From the NCBI RefSeq assembly GCF_003391095.1, contig NZ_CP031447.1, forward strand, positions 868,001-932,000: a stretch of DNA of 64,000 bases, given 5' to 3'. Position 1 is the first letter of the stretch. Every line of letters begins with the position of its first letter. Shown piece by piece: positions 44,508 to 54,307 of this stretch. This stretch comes from Austwickia chelonae (lineage in GTDB: Bacteria > Actinomycetota > Actinomycetes > Actinomycetales > Dermatophilaceae). The translations under genes and the position numbers were made by a program. The notes beneath the pieces are model-generated. The model had not been told where the DNA came from. It made no database searches and saw only the letters and a program-made list of their open reading frames with translations.

Positions 44508-46628
44508 TCAGATCAGTTGGTACACCTGCAAAGTGGCAGCCCCGACCTCGGTCACATGGCCGGGGTCGATCCGTCCGCCGTCGCCCGGGCGCTCCCACCC
44601 GGAATCCCAGATCAACCGGTAGCTGCGCCCGCCGGACAAGGGGGGCATGGTGACCTCCTCGGCGGCATGTTTCCCCTGGAAGACCAGGAGGAAAGAAGCA
44701 CAGGTGATCCCGTCGCCGAGGAGGAGCATCTGCAGCACCCGACAGCGGGGGTCCTCCCAGGACTGACTGGTCATGGGTTCGCCGTAGCGGCCGAACCAGA
44801 GCACGTCGACCCGGCTGTCGCCCGGGCGGGGGTGTCGGCTGAAGAAACTGGCTTGGCGGAAGACCTGGTTCTCCTTACGGAGTCGGGTCAGGAAGCCGAC
44901 CGTGTCGGCCAGGTCCTCCTGCCACTGCTCCAACTGCCAATCGATCCAACTGATCTCGTTGTCCTGGCAGTAGGCGTTGTTATTGCCCTGTTGGGTGCGT
45001 CCGATCTCGTCGCCGGCGCAGAGCATGGGAACTCCGGTGGCCAGCAGTGTGGTGGCCAGCAGGTTGCGGATGCTGCGTCGTCGGAGTGCCTGGATCTGCG
45101 GGTCGGTGCTGACACCTTCGATGCCGTGGTTGTAGGAGCGGTTGTCCCCGTGCCCGTCCCGATTGTGTTCGCCGTTGGCCTCGTTGTGCTTGTCGGCGTA
45201 GGTGGTGACATCTGCGGTGGTGAAACCGTCGTGTGCGGCGACGTAGTTGACGCTCGCCAGAGGCCCACGATCGCTGTGGTCGAAGAGGTCCTGGCTGCCT
45301 GCCATCCGGGTGGCCAGTTCCCGGACGCCGTGGCCTCGATAGGCGGTGGCTGCCATGTCGACCAGCCAGAAGGTGCGAGCGGTGTCGCGGAAGCGGTCGT
45401 TCCACTCGGCGAAGGGCGGCGGGAACTGCCCGGTACGCCAGCCGTGGACCCCGCAGTCCCAGGGCTCGGCGACCAGTTTCACCCGGGACAGGACCGGGTC
45501 GGTGCGCATCGCCACGAAGAACGGGTTGTTCGGGTCGTAGTCGTGGTTCCGGCCGCGGGCGAGCGCGACTCCCAGATCGAAGCGGAATCCGTCGACATGG
45601 CATTCGGTCACCCAGTACCGCAGGGAGTCGAGTACCATCCCGGTCACCATCGGGTGTCGCATGTCCACGGTGTTGCCGCATCCGGTGACATCGATGTCCT
45701 GGCCGCGTTCATCGATCCGGTAGTAGCTCTCGTTGTCGAACCCGCGCCAGCTCAGCATGGGACCGCTTCGGCCTTGTTCGCAGGTGTGGTTGTAGACCAC
45801 GTCGAGCAGGACCTCGAAGCCGTGGGCGTGCAGAGCGCGCACCATCGACTTGAATTCGTCGAGGGAACCTTGGGGGCCCGGTGCTGCGGCATAGGCGCCG
45901 TGCGGGGCGAAGAAGCCCAGAGTGTTGTATCCCCAGTAATTGGTCAGCCCCAGCCGGGAGAGCCGGGGTTCGGACATGGACGCATGGATCGGCAGCAGCT
46001 CGACGGTGGTGACCCCGATCCGGTGCAGATGGTCGAGGAAGGTCGGGTGGGCGAGCCCTGCGTAAGTGCCTCGGAGTTCGTCGGGGATCCCCGGGTGTGT
46101 CTGGGTGGCTCCGCGGACATGGGCCTCGTAGACGACCGAGTCGCTCCAGGGGATCCGGCGGAGGGACGACTCGTCACCCCAGTCGAAGTGGTCGTCCACG
46201 ACGACTCCTCGGGGCACGAAAGCGGCGCTGTCCCGGTCGTCGATCAGATCGCCAGCACCCTGCAACTGGCCGTCGACCATGTGGCCGAAGATCTCCGGGG
46301 ACAGCACGACCTCGCCGCTGATCGCTCTCGTATAGGGGTCGAGGAGCAGTTTGGCAGGGTTGTGCCGTCGCCCGTGCTCGGGACGCCAATCGCCGTGGAT
46401 GCGGTATCCGTAGTGCTGTCCCGGTCCGACGTCGGGCACATGTCCGAACCAGATGCCGTGGACACGGTCGGTCAGCTCGACGCGTCGTTCGGAGTGGCCG
46501 GATCGGTCTCCGGGGTCGAAGAGACACAGCTCGACGGCCTCGGCGGTCGAGGTGAAGACCGCGAAGTCCGTGCCCTGCTGCGTGGGTCGAGCCCCGAGGA
46601 GGGGCGGCAGATCCGGGCTGTGGCGCAC
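44508..46628 (-). CDS. glgX: glycogen debranching enzyme
   Basis: Removes alpha-1,6 branches from phosphorylase-limited glycogen inside the cell. The 706-residue GH13 protein has the isoamylase-type N-terminal domain (GTDFAVFTSTAEAVELCLFD), NYWGYNTLGFFAPHGAY, DGFRFDLGVALAR (nucleophile), LVAEPWDCG (acid) and the GlgX-specific YADKHNEANGE. GTG 46628 fits the family start and has TATGGT 6 nt upstream; the frame is open far upstream to 47300, but that part overlaps a divergent gene and is not family-like. Confidence 0.93.
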   Translation of the reverse strand: MRHSPDLPPLLGARPTQQGTDFAVFTSTAEAVELCLFDPGDRSGHSERRVELTDRVHGIWFGHVPDVGPGQHYGYRIHGDWRPEHGRRHNPAKLLLDPYTRAISGEVVLSPEIFGHMVDGQLQGAGDLIDDRDSAAFVPRGVVVDDHFDWGDESSLRRIPWSDSVVYEAHVRGATQTHPGIPDELRGTYAGLAHPTFLDHLHRIGVTTVELLPIHASMSEPRLSRLGLTNYWGYNTLGFFAPHGAYAAAPGPQGSLDEFKSMVRALHAHGFEVLLDVVYNHTCEQGRSGPMLSWRGFDNESYYRIDERGQDIDVTGCGNTVDMRHPMVTGMVLDSLRYWVTECHVDGFRFDLGVALARGRNHDYDPNNPFFVAMRTDPVLSRVKLVAEPWDCGVHGWRTGQFPPPFAEWNDRFRDTARTFWLVDMAATAYRGHGVRELATRMAGSQDLFDHSDRGPLASVNYVAAHDGFTTADVTTYADKHNEANGEHNRDGHGDNRSYNHGIEGVSTDPQIQALRRRSIRNLLATTLLATGVPMLCAGDEIGRTQQGNNNAYCQDNEISWIDWQLEQWQEDLADTVGFLTRLRKENQVFRQASFFSRHPRPGDSRVDVLWFGRYGEPMTSQSWEDPRCRVLQMLLLGDGITCASFLLVFQGKHAAEEVTMPPLSGGRSYRLIWDSGWERPGDGGRIDPGHVTEVGAATLQVYQLI

Positions 46629-46634
46629 CCTGAC

Positions 46635-46640
46635 ACCATA
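46635..46640 (-). promoter_or_regulatory. -10 box of a leaderless transcript (glgX)
   Basis: On the minus strand TATGGT ends 6 nt before GTG 46628. Confidence 0.4.
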
Positions 46641-46781
46641 TCCGGCCCGTGCGCGCGGTGACTGTGCAGAGGCCTGTCCAAGCTGTTCGGGACGGGGCGG
46701 AGAACTCTGCCGAGAGCGGATCGGGGGGCTTTCTGCGACGGTGCGGGGGACCTCTACTGGTGTCATCGCATGTCGCCCGAC

Positions 46782-46787
46782 TACGTT
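46782..46787 (+). promoter_or_regulatory. -10 box of a leaderless transcript (YbjN gene)
   Basis: TACGTT lies 6 nt before ATG 46794. Confidence 0.4.
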
Positions 46788-46793
46788 GGGGGC

Positions 46794-47252
46794 ATGAGCG
46801 ATCCCACTAGTCTGCCCAACTTCCCGCCGCCAGCCGACGAGCAGCCCCTGCGTGGCCGTGTCCTCGACGCGTTGCAGGATGAGGGTTTCCGCCCCGATAT
46901 CGACGCCGACGGCGATATCGCCTTCAAGGTGAACGGCCAGCAGCTCTTCGTGCACTGCTTCGAAGGCGAGGTGCCGCTGATGCGTATTTTCGGTCAGTGG
47001 CAGATCGACGAGACCCTGCCGGGTGACGAGACGGTCCAGCTGCGCAACTGCAACGAACTGTCCTTGCGTTTCAACCTGGTCAAGGCCGGCCTGGTCAATG
47101 GCACTCTGCTGGTTGCCGGTGAGCAGATCTGCCTGCCCGCCACTGACGTCAAACTGGTTTCCTCCCTGCTGACGCAGCTGGTGTTGCAGGCTGTGCACGT
47201 GTGGCACGAGATGATGATGGGACGAGACCCGTTCAGCCAAGAACAGGCCTGA
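46794..47252 (+). CDS. YbjN-domain protein
   Basis: A 152-residue soluble protein with the YbjN/type III-chaperone-like alpha/beta fold: LDALQDEGFRPDIDADGDIAFKV then four-stranded sheet and helix pattern, with the family segment ELSLRFNLVKAGLVNGTLLV. In actinobacteria such proteins are common, single-domain and of unknown role; a peptide-binding chaperone function is proposed from the fold. ATG 46794 is preferred over the in-frame ATG at 46770. Its stop lies 1 nt before the enoyl-CoA hydratase start, so they are co-translated. Confidence 0.75.
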   Translation: MSDPTSLPNFPPPADEQPLRGRVLDALQDEGFRPDIDADGDIAFKVNGQQLFVHCFEGEVPLMRIFGQWQIDETLPGDETVQLRNCNELSLRFNLVKAGLVNGTLLVAGEQICLPATDVKLVSSLLTQLVLQAVHVWHEMMMGRDPFSQEQA

Positions 47253-47253
47253 C

Positions 47254-48033
47254 ATGAGCGAGTACGTCCGCCTCGAGGTCGCCGACGGGGTCGGCACCAT
47301 CCGTATCGACAGACCGAGGATGAACCCTCTGGATGCGTCGGTCCAGGACGCGATAGCGGCTCACGCCGTCGAGGCGGACGCTCGCGATGACATCCGAGCG
47401 GTCATCGTGTATGGCGGCGAGCAGGTCTTCGCCGCTGGAGCCGATGTCAAGGAAATGTCTCGGATGTCCTACACGGACATGGTTTCCCGGGCCAAGCACG
47501 TTGGCGGCTTCGCCACTGCCGTGGCCCGGATCGGGAAACCCACCGTCGCCGCGATCGAGGGGTATGCCTTAGGCGCCGGATGTGAACTGGCCCTGGCCTG
47601 TGATTTTCGGATCGCTGCCGAGAACGCGTTACTGGGCCAGCCCGAGGTTCTGCTGGGCTTGATGCCCGGTGCCGGCGGCTCACAGCGACTGCCACGGCTG
47701 ATCGGTTCGGCGAAGGCCAAGGACATGATCTTCACCGGTCGCCAGGTCGGCGCGTTGGAGGCCTTGGAGATGGGCCTGGTCGACGCGGTCTGCGCTCCCG
47801 GACAGGCCTGGACGGCAGCCCAGGAACGGATGCGCCGCTTCGCCGACGGTCCTGCGATGGCGATCCGTCACGCCAAGGAAGCCATCGACCGAGGCCTGGA
47901 GACCGACCTCGAGACAGGCACCGCGATCGAGGCAATGCTTTTCGCCGGGATCTTCGCGACGGAGGATGCGCGCGCAGGGATGACCTCCTTCATCGAGAAG
48001 GGGCCGGGGAAAGCCGCTTTCGAAGGGCGGTAA
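47254..48033 (+). CDS. enoyl-CoA hydratase/isomerase family protein
   Basis: A 259-residue crotonase-fold protein that would hydrate enoyl-CoA in fatty-acid or amino-acid degradation. Oxyanion-hole segments FAAGADVKEM (about 66-75) and GYALGAGCELALACD (about 105-120) are intact, with the Glu of LGQPEVLLGLMPGAGG (about 128-143) and a second glutamate nearby. Same operon as the YbjN gene. It lies before etfBA, which supplies the electron acceptor of beta-oxidation dehydrogenases. Exact substrate unknown. Confidence 0.88.
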   Translation: MSEYVRLEVADGVGTIRIDRPRMNPLDASVQDAIAAHAVEADARDDIRAVIVYGGEQVFAAGADVKEMSRMSYTDMVSRAKHVGGFATAVARIGKPTVAAIEGYALGAGCELALACDFRIAAENALLGQPEVLLGLMPGAGGSQRLPRLIGSAKAKDMIFTGRQVGALEALEMGLVDAVCAPGQAWTAAQERMRRFADGPAMAIRHAKEAIDRGLETDLETGTAIEAMLFAGIFATEDARAGMTSFIEKGPGKAAFEGR

Positions 48034-48158
48034 CCGGCGCAGGTCGGTTGTGCTCGTGTCGATAGGTTGTACGGCATGGCTCACCCGCGCTCGGGGTGCC
48101 TTGCCCCTGCGTGCCAGGGGGCACGCGGGCCAGTTCGGAATACGCCCGGGGGAGATCG

Positions 48159-48926
48159 ATGAGGAAGTTGCTGGCGCACGCGCGATGGGCGGTGACGCGG
48201 GGGGCGGTGCGCCCTCGTGACCTGGCCTCTTACGCGCGCATGGCGGCGATCTCGGCGAGATGTCCGGATGTGACCTTTTTGGGGCCCTGTTTCATCTACG
48301 AGGATGTCGTGATCGAGGCCCGGCGAGGGTACGGGCGGGTCGTTATCGGGCCGTGGACGCACATTGGGCCGGGGTCCCGACTGCGCTGTCATGAGGGGAC
48401 TCTCCGTGTGGGGGCCAAAACGGTTTTCGGTGCGCGGTGCACGGTGAACACGTGGTTGGACGTGGAGATCGGGGATGCGTGCCTGTTCGGTGACGACGTC
48501 TACTTGTGCGATTTCGACCACATCACCACGAGCACGCAGGTGCCCATCAAGGATCAGGGGATCGTGAAGTCTCCGGTCAGGGTGGGAGACGACGTCTGGC
48601 TGGGAACGAAGACGGTGGTGACGCGGGGCGCCCGGCTGGGACATGGCTGCGTGGTGGGCGCGTCGTCAGTGGTGCGGGGGGATTTCTCGCCCTTCTCCGT
48701 GGTGGTGGGGGCGCCGGCGCGTCTGGTGCGTTATCGCGATCAGGTGCAGGAGGAGATGCGGATGGCGGCGACGGCCGGCCTGGCTTCTGCGGAGGTACTC
48801 CCGGTGGCGGTGGAACTTCCCGGGGTCAACGGTTTCGTTCCTTCTTTCTCGTCGTTCTCGGATTTTGCGATCTCGGACCGTCGGGGATTCTCGTTCCGCT
48901 TCCCGGGGGAGGGCCGGGCTCGCTGA
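48159..48926 (+). CDS. hexapeptide-repeat acyltransferase
   Basis: A 255-residue protein with a left-handed beta-helix built of hexapeptide repeats (about 45-195: GRVVIGPWTHIGPGSRL, VGAKTVFGARC, GDDVWLGTKTVV, GHGCVVGASSVV), ending with the VVVGAPARLV cap typical of maltose/xenobiotic O-acetyltransferases, then a 60-residue tail. ATG 48159 follows GGGGGAG. Mycobacteria carry a similar acyltransferase near this position in the methylglucose-lipopolysaccharide region; a polysaccharide-acylating role is inference. Confidence 0.8.
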   Translation: MRKLLAHARWAVTRGAVRPRDLASYARMAAISARCPDVTFLGPCFIYEDVVIEARRGYGRVVIGPWTHIGPGSRLRCHEGTLRVGAKTVFGARCTVNTWLDVEIGDACLFGDDVYLCDFDHITTSTQVPIKDQGIVKSPVRVGDDVWLGTKTVVTRGARLGHGCVVGASSVVRGDFSPFSVVVGAPARLVRYRDQVQEEMRMAATAGLASAEVLPVAVELPGVNGFVPSFSSFSDFAISDRRGFSFRFPGEGRAR

Positions 48927-49164
48927 GCTACGTGCGGTGGGTGTGTGCCGCATCACTTCTGCTCAGCACGAGGGGAGTATCTACTTTGCGTAGTGTCGGT
49001 GGCAGCTGTCGACCGGGACGGGATTGGCTGCAGCGAGGGTGATCTCCCTGTGGAGGCGGCGTTCCTGGTTGGCGTTGCTGCTCATCGGCCGCGCTGTCCG
49101 TCGTCGGCTGCAGGACTGGCGATGAGATGTCCTTGCAGCCGGGCTAGGGAGAAGAGGGCGAGAC

Positions 49165-49944
49165 ATGAACATCGTCGTCTGTGTCAAATATGTGCCGGAC
49201 GCCCAGAGCGATCGCTCCTTCGATGAGGACGGGACCACGGATCGGGCGTCCGCCGATGGCCTGTTGTCCGAGCTGGACGAATACGCCATCGAGGAAGCTC
49301 TCAAGATCAAGGAAGCTGGCGAGGGCGAGGTCACCGTGGTGACCGTCGGCCCGGAGAAAGCCGTCGACGCAGTGAAGAAAGCCTTGCAGATGGGGGCGGA
49401 CAAAGCGGTTCACGTCTGCGATGAGGCCATTGCCGGATCCGATGCGCCGGCGACCTCATTGGTCTTGGCCGAGGCGATCAAGAAGATCGGTGCTCCGGAT
49501 CTCGTGTTGACCGGTATGGCGTCCACCGACGGCACGATGTCGGTCGTGCCTGCGATGTTGGCTGAGCGGTTGGGCCTGCCTCAGGTGACTTTCGCTTCGG
49601 AGCTGAGCGTTGACGGCGGACGGGTGCGGATCCGTCGTGACGGTGACATCGCCACAGAGGTGGTCGAGGCCGAGTTGCCTGCGATGGTGTCCGTGACCGA
49701 CCAGATCAATGAGCCTCGGTATCCCTCGTTCAAGGGGATCATGGCCGCTAAGAAGAAGCCGGTGGAGACCTGGTCGCTGGGCGATCTGGGCGTCGATGCC
49801 GGGCAGGTCGGGCTCGATGCCGCGTGGACCAAGGTGTTGTCGACGACGAAGCGTCCTCCGCGTGAGCAGGGTTTGATCGTCACTGATGACGGTCAGGGCG
49901 GCGCGGTGCTGGCCCAGTTCCTGTCCATCCAGAAGTTCGTCTGA
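49165..49944 (+). CDS. etfB: electron transfer flavoprotein subunit beta
   Basis: With EtfA forms a heterodimer that collects electrons from acyl-CoA dehydrogenases. The 259-residue protein has the typical NIVVCVKYVPDAQ start, LSELDEYAIEEAL, GADKAVHV, DLVLTGMASTDG and the AMP-binding region. GGCGAG precedes ATG 49165; the gap to etfA is 27 nt with a good Shine-Dalgarno (GGAGAGGA). Equivalent to mycobacterial fixA. Confidence 0.95.
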   Translation: MNIVVCVKYVPDAQSDRSFDEDGTTDRASADGLLSELDEYAIEEALKIKEAGEGEVTVVTVGPEKAVDAVKKALQMGADKAVHVCDEAIAGSDAPATSLVLAEAIKKIGAPDLVLTGMASTDGTMSVVPAMLAERLGLPQVTFASELSVDGGRVRIRRDGDIATEVVEAELPAMVSVTDQINEPRYPSFKGIMAAKKKPVETWSLGDLGVDAGQVGLDAAWTKVLSTTKRPPREQGLIVTDDGQGGAVLAQFLSIQKFV

Positions 49945-49971
49945 GCCGGTTACGGAGAGGAGAGGAAGACG

Positions 49972-50925
49972 ATGACCGAGGTTCTCGTTCTGGTCGACCA
50001 CGTCGACGGGTCCGTGCGAAGGACGACGGCGGAGATGCTGACCTTGGCGGCCCGCTTGGGTGAGCCTTCTGCAGTGTTCGTCGGCGATGGCGCCGAGGCT
50101 GCGGCCGAGTCACTGGGGAAGTACGGCGCAGCGAAGATCTATGCGGTCGGCAGCGAGGCCGATGGCTACCTGGTGGCGCCGGTGGCGGAGATCCTGGCGC
50201 AGTTGGTGGGGAAGACGTCGCCGGCGGCGGTGCTCATGTCGAGTAGTGCGCATGGCAAAGAGATCGCCGCCCGGCTGTCGATCAAGACCTCGTCCGGTTT
50301 GATCACCGATGCAGTGGATGTACGGGCCGGTGGCGAGGGCGTGGAGACGACTCAGTCGGTCTTCGCCGGCTCCTATACCGTGCAGGCGACGGTGACCCAG
50401 GGGACGCCGATCATCACGGTGAAACCTAATTCGTGTGCGCCGCAAGAAGCCTCTGTCGAGGCAGCGGTCGAGCAGGTGGATGTGGCCTTGTCGGAGTCGG
50501 CCAAGGCGGCTCGGATCACCGAGCGTAAGGAGAAGCAGAAAACTGGTCGTCCGGAGTTGACGGAGGCGGCCATCGTGGTCTCCGGTGGGCGGGGAACCGG
50601 CGGCGACTTCTCCCCGGTGGAGGCTTTCGCCGACACCCTGGGTGCCGCAGTGGGGGCTTCGCGGGCGGCGGTCGACGCGGGCTGGTATCCCCACACCTCG
50701 CAGATCGGTCAGACGGGCAAGCAGGTCAGCCCTCAGTTGTATGTGGCTTGTGGGATCTCCGGGGCGATCCAGCATCGGGCCGGCATGCAGACCTCCAAGA
50801 CGATCATCGCGATCAACAAGGACGAAGAAGCTCCGATCTTCGAGCTGGTCGACTTCGGCGTGGTCGGGGATCTCTTCGAGATTCTTCCGCAGGCGGATGC
50901 GCAGGTGAAAGCCGCTCGCGACTGA
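49972..50925 (+). CDS. etfA: electron transfer flavoprotein subunit alpha
   Basis: A 317-residue FAD-binding subunit. The N-terminal half resembles EtfB; the C-terminal FAD domain shows [44 protein letters not shown] and [11 protein letters not shown], in the standard order. Follows etfB in one operon and is closed by a 13-bp hairpin. Equivalent to mycobacterial fixB. Confidence 0.95.
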   Translation: MTEVLVLVDHVDGSVRRTTAEMLTLAARLGEPSAVFVGDGAEAAAESLGKYGAAKIYAVGSEADGYLVAPVAEILAQLVGKTSPAAVLMSSSAHGKEIAARLSIKTSSGLITDAVDVRAGGEGVETTQSVFAGSYTVQATVTQGTPIITVKPNSCAPQEASVEAAVEQVDVALSESAKAARITERKEKQKTGRPELTEAAIVVSGGRGTGGDFSPVEAFADTLGAAVGASRAAVDAGWYPHTSQIGQTGKQVSPQLYVACGISGAIQHRAGMQTSKTIIAINKDEEAPIFELVDFGVVGDLFEILPQADAQVKAARD

Positions 50926-51005
50926 GGGCGTCGAGTCGTGGCCGAGTGCCGGTCTGCGCTGGTGGGCCGGCGCTCGGCGTGCGTGGAGGGCCTGCCTGGA
51001 CAACG

Positions 51006-51045
51006 CCGAGCCCCGACGGCTTCGGGGGGCAGCGTCGGGGCTCGG
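51006..51045 (+). terminator. terminator of the etfBA operon
   Basis: Perfect 13-bp inverted repeat (51006-51018 with 51033-51045, 14-nt loop), 80 nt after the etfA stop. No strong T-tract. Confidence 0.6.
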
Positions 51046-51138
51046 GTGATCGAGGGGCAATAGCCGAAGGTTTCCGGATATTGCCGACAGCACGAGGTTA
51101 CTGGACGGGAAGGTGACGAGCCGGTAACGAAGGTCCTT

Positions 51139-51174
51139 GTTTTGCGACAGAATCCACCGACAGTTGCGCAAAAC
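51139..51174. repeat. inverted repeat upstream of iscS
   Basis: GTTTTGCG and CGCAAAAC form a perfect 8-bp dyad (20-nt spacer) that also holds two copies of GACAG. Located about 100 bp upstream of the iscS -10 box; possible regulator site. Confidence 0.35.
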
Positions 51175-51257
51175 GGGCAGAAAGAGTGGAGCCCAAGAGA
51201 GCTGGTTGGACGATCGTCCTGGTCGAAGAAAGGACGCCGAGGGGGTACAGGGGCACC

Positions 51258-51263
51258 TAAGAT
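51258..51263 (+). promoter_or_regulatory. -10 box of a leaderless transcript (iscS-mnmA)
   Basis: TAAGAT lies 8 nt before GTG 51272. Confidence 0.5.
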
Positions 51264-51271
51264 TGATCCAC

Positions 51272-52501
51272 GTGAGTGTCTACCTCGACCATGCCGCCAC
51301 TTCGCCGATCCGTCCGGAGGTGGCGCAGGTGGTGCATGAGGCCATGCTCGAACTGGGCAACCCCAGCTCACTGCACAGCGGCGGCCGCGCCACCCGTCGG
51401 CGAGTGGAGGAAGCACGCGAGGATCTGGCCGATGCTCTGGGAGCACGCCCCTCGGAAGTTCTCTTCACCTCCGGCGGTACCGAGTCGGACAATCTCGCGG
51501 TCAAGGGTCTGTACCGGCATCGCCGAGCAGCGGACCCTCGCCGCTGTCGACTCGTGGTCTCCTCTGCTGAACACTCTGCGGTGCTGGACAGCGTCGAGGA
51601 CCTCGTCACCCATGAAGGTGCCGAAGTCACCTGGGTCGATCCAGATCGGAACGGGGTCGTCGGCGCAGATTCCTTCCGTGCTGCGATCGAGGACGACGAA
51701 CTCGGTGGACCGGACAATGTCGTTGGCGTCCTCGGGATGTGGGCCAACAACGAGACCGGGGTGGTCCAGCCCATCGGTGGGATCAGCACGGTCGCCGGCG
51801 AGTACGGCCTGCCCGTATTCACCGATGCCGTCCAAGCCGTCGGCAAGGTCCCCGTGGATTTCGCAGGGAGCGGTGCGACTCTCCTCGCCGCCACCGGGCA
51901 TAAGATCGGTGGCCCGGTAGGCACCGGGATACTGTTGGCCACACGGGATGCGCCGATGCGGGCGATCAGCCACGGTGGGGGACAGGAACGTCGCCTGCGC
52001 AGCGGCACCTTGGCGATGCCTTTGATCGTCGGTCTGGCACGCGCGGTACGCCTCGCGGTGGATCGCAGTGCTGAGGAAGCAGGGCGCTTGGCCGAGCTGC
52101 GTGACCGGTTGGTCAGAGGGGTCCTCGACACGGTTCAGGGTTCGAGGGTCACCGGTGTGTGGGAGCCAGGTGACGTGGTCCAGCGGGTGCCCACGCATGC
52201 GCATGTCCTCATTCCTGGATGCGAGGGTGATTCCCTGCTCTTCTTGCTGGATGCCGCAGGGGTGGCCTGTTCCACCGGTTCGGCCTGCCACGCCGGGGTT
52301 CCGCAACCCAGCCATGTCCTGTTGGCGATGGGCTACCCGGAGGACGAAGCCCGTGGCGCCTTACGCCTCACGCTCGGGTGGTCGAGCACCCAGGGCGATG
52401 TCGACATGTTTTTGAGTGCGTTGCCTGAGGCTGTGGAACGGGCGCAACGGGCCCATGCGGCCACCGTGGCCCGGGCCGCGGCGCGGGAAGGGAGCCGTTG
52501 A
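51272..52501 (+). CDS. iscS: cysteine desulfurase
   Basis: Takes sulfur from cysteine for tRNA thiolation and Fe-S clusters. The 409-residue PLP enzyme has [31 protein letters not shown], the PLP lysine in [11 protein letters not shown] and the active-site loop [13 protein letters not shown] 51272 matches the family N-terminus; the frame is open upstream without homology. Its stop overlaps the mnmA start, so it most likely supplies sulfur to MnmA, as in other actinobacteria. Confidence 0.93.
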   Translation: MSVYLDHAATSPIRPEVAQVVHEAMLELGNPSSLHSGGRATRRRVEEAREDLADALGARPSEVLFTSGGTESDNLAVKGLYRHRRAADPRRCRLVVSSAEHSAVLDSVEDLVTHEGAEVTWVDPDRNGVVGADSFRAAIEDDELGGPDNVVGVLGMWANNETGVVQPIGGISTVAGEYGLPVFTDAVQAVGKVPVDFAGSGATLLAATGHKIGGPVGTGILLATRDAPMRAISHGGGQERRLRSGTLAMPLIVGLARAVRLAVDRSAEEAGRLAELRDRLVRGVLDTVQGSRVTGVWEPGDVVQRVPTHAHVLIPGCEGDSLLFLLDAAGVACSTGSACHAGVPQPSHVLLAMGYPEDEARGALRLTLGWSSTQGDVDMFLSALPEAVERAQRAHAATVARAAAREGSR

Positions 52502-53598
52502 TGAGGATCGTGGCTGCGATGAGTGGCGGGGTCGACTCGGCTGTCGCCGCTTCACGGATGGTCGAGGCCGGACACGATGTCGTCGGGGTGCATCTCGCGC
52601 TCTCCCGTAGCGCGGCGACCTTGCGCACCTCAGCTCGCGGGTGCTGCACCGCCGAAGACTCCGGGGATGCCAGACGAGTGGCCGACAAGGTCGGCATCCC
52701 GTTCTACGTCTGGGATATGGCGGAGGAGTTCCACCGCGACGTCGTCGAGGATTTCCTCACCGAGTACGCCGCCGGGCGTACCCCCAACCCGTGCCTGCGT
52801 TGCAACGAGCGGATCAAGTTCGCAGCGCTGTTGGACAAAGCTTTGGCCTTGGGCTTCGACGGGGTGGCCACCGGCCATTACGCACAGGTGAGTATGCCGG
52901 GGGACGGCATGAACACCACCGGTCGAAGAGAGCTGCACCGTGCAGTCGATCCGGCGAAGGACCAGTCCTACGTGCTGGGGGTGCTTGACGCCGACCAACT
53001 GGCGCGTTCCTTCTTCCCGCTGGGTGACTCGACCAAGGACCGGATCCGTGTCGAAGCCGCTGCCCGAGGCTTCGCGGTGGCTGCCAAACCCGACAGTCAC
53101 GACATCTGCTTCATCGCGGACGGGAACACCCGGGGATATCTCTCTGCGAGATTGGGTGAGAAACCGGGGGAGATCGTCGATGAGTCGGGCTCGGTGGTCG
53201 GTGAACATGTTGGTGCCTACGCCTATACGGTGGGGCAGCGTCGGGGTCTGGCCCTGCGCAGGCCGGCACCGGACGGACGGCCTCGCTATGTCACCGAGGT
53301 CGACGTACCGGCGAACCGGGTGGTGATCGGCCCCGAGGAGATGTTGGGTATCGACGTCATCGTCGGCATGCAGGCCCGATGGTGCGGTGAACCGCCTTCC
53401 AGGGAGCTCAGCTGCGGAGTGCAGCTGAGGGCCCATGGCGAGGAGATCCCAGCGGTCGCCGTCGTCGAGGGAGAGGGCGAGGTCGTGATCCGTTTGTCCC
53501 GGCGTACCCGGGGAGTGGCTGCGGGGCAGGCCGCGGTGCTCTACGAGGGCACTCGGGTCATCGGATCGGCGACCATCTGCGGGACATCTCGCCGCTGA
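52501..53598 (+). CDS. mnmA: tRNA-specific 2-thiouridylase
   Basis: Introduces 2-thiouridine at wobble position 34 of tRNAs. The 365-residue protein has the PP-loop [12 protein letters not shown], the catalytic cysteine in NPCLRCNE, the second in [14 protein letters not shown] and [12 protein letters not shown] 52501 shares one base with the iscS stop (TGATG). Order iscS-mnmA is conserved in actinobacteria. Confidence 0.95.
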   Translation: MRIVAAMSGGVDSAVAASRMVEAGHDVVGVHLALSRSAATLRTSARGCCTAEDSGDARRVADKVGIPFYVWDMAEEFHRDVVEDFLTEYAAGRTPNPCLRCNERIKFAALLDKALALGFDGVATGHYAQVSMPGDGMNTTGRRELHRAVDPAKDQSYVLGVLDADQLARSFFPLGDSTKDRIRVEAAARGFAVAAKPDSHDICFIADGNTRGYLSARLGEKPGEIVDESGSVVGEHVGAYAYTVGQRRGLALRRPAPDGRPRYVTEVDVPANRVVIGPEEMLGIDVIVGMQARWCGEPPSRELSCGVQLRAHGEEIPAVAVVEGEGEVVIRLSRRTRGVAAGQAAVLYEGTRVIGSATICGTSRR

Positions 53599-53619
53599 CC
53601 TTTCTTCTCGACCGGGTTG

Positions 53620-54126
53620 GGGCTCTTGGTTGTTCCCGGTCGTGCCACCGCTGACCGGAGACATAGGTGGCGTGTACGGTGCGATCGTCGCCGAGAACGA
53701 TCATCGCGAAGAGGAGATCCGCGAGCTGATCGGCCTGTGCCGGTCCATACAGACCTTTCCGGTGCGGACGCACATGCCGCCGCGGGATTCGGCAGCAGCG
53801 AAGAGAACGTCGACCGAAGCCGGGAAAACGGTGCTGTAGGAGGTGGGGAAGGTGCAGGTGTTCAGCCAGTCGACGAGTTGGGCTCCGTAGGGGGCGATCA
53901 TGCGGCTCTGGGGGAAATGGACGTGGGTGTCGACGAATCCGGGCAGGATCAAGTGGTCGGGGTAGTGATGGACGGCGGTTTCCTGGGAGAGGGTCGGCAG
54001 GAGCCGATCAGCAGGTCCGCAGCTGATGATTTTCCCGGTCGAGAGGACGCTCAGGCCGTCTGATTCGTCGTGAACAGCGCGGGACGAGGCCTCGGCGAAG
54101 GGGCCTCGCAGAGCAAGCTCGGACAT
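53620..54126 (-). pseudogene. guaD: guanine deaminase remnant
   Basis: From ATG 54126 the frame reads an amidohydrolase N-terminus: LILPGFVDTHVHFPQ with the metal HxH, MIAPYGAQLVDWLNT, then VDVLFAAAESRG and KVCMDRH. The part between WLNTCTFPT and SYSTVFPAS is shortened by roughly 30 residues, and after MDRHRP the central metal-binding region is gone. The next recognisable piece, DQLADLLFAMIVLGDDRTVHATY, is a guanine-deaminase-like C-terminus in a different frame (from about 53731). Remaining metal ligands are lost, so no activity is expected. Wedged between mnmA and the methionine-synthase-like gene. Confidence 0.75.
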
Positions 54127-54295
54127 CACACACTCGTTTCGGGGGTGCTGAGGAGCACACGGATCACGACTCCTCGGAGTATGAAAAAGATCAGACAAAG
54201 TTTTGTTTTCTGAGGAAAAACTTGTTGCGACTCTTTACATAGATGAGGGTGCGTGTCCTGTGGAAGTGCTGCGGATGCTGGCTGTCAGTGCCGCC

Positions 54296-54301
54296 TAGGC
54301 T
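54296..54301 (+). promoter_or_regulatory. -10 box of a leaderless transcript (methionine-synthase-like gene)
   Basis: TAGGCT lies 6 nt before GTG 54308. Confidence 0.5.
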
Positions 54302-54307
54302 GACTCG

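Larger units (their letters stand above)
50926..51271. other. etfA-iscS intergenic region
   Basis: About 345 bp holding a terminator (51006-51045), an 8-bp inverted repeat (51139-51146 with 51167-51174) and a TAAGAT box. No gene is supported. Confidence 0.5.

Noticed and set aside
44517-46661. 714-codon open frame on the strand opposite glgX
   Set aside because: It mirrors glgX codon by codon; long antisense frames arise from high GC at third positions. No motif or ribosome binding site supports it.
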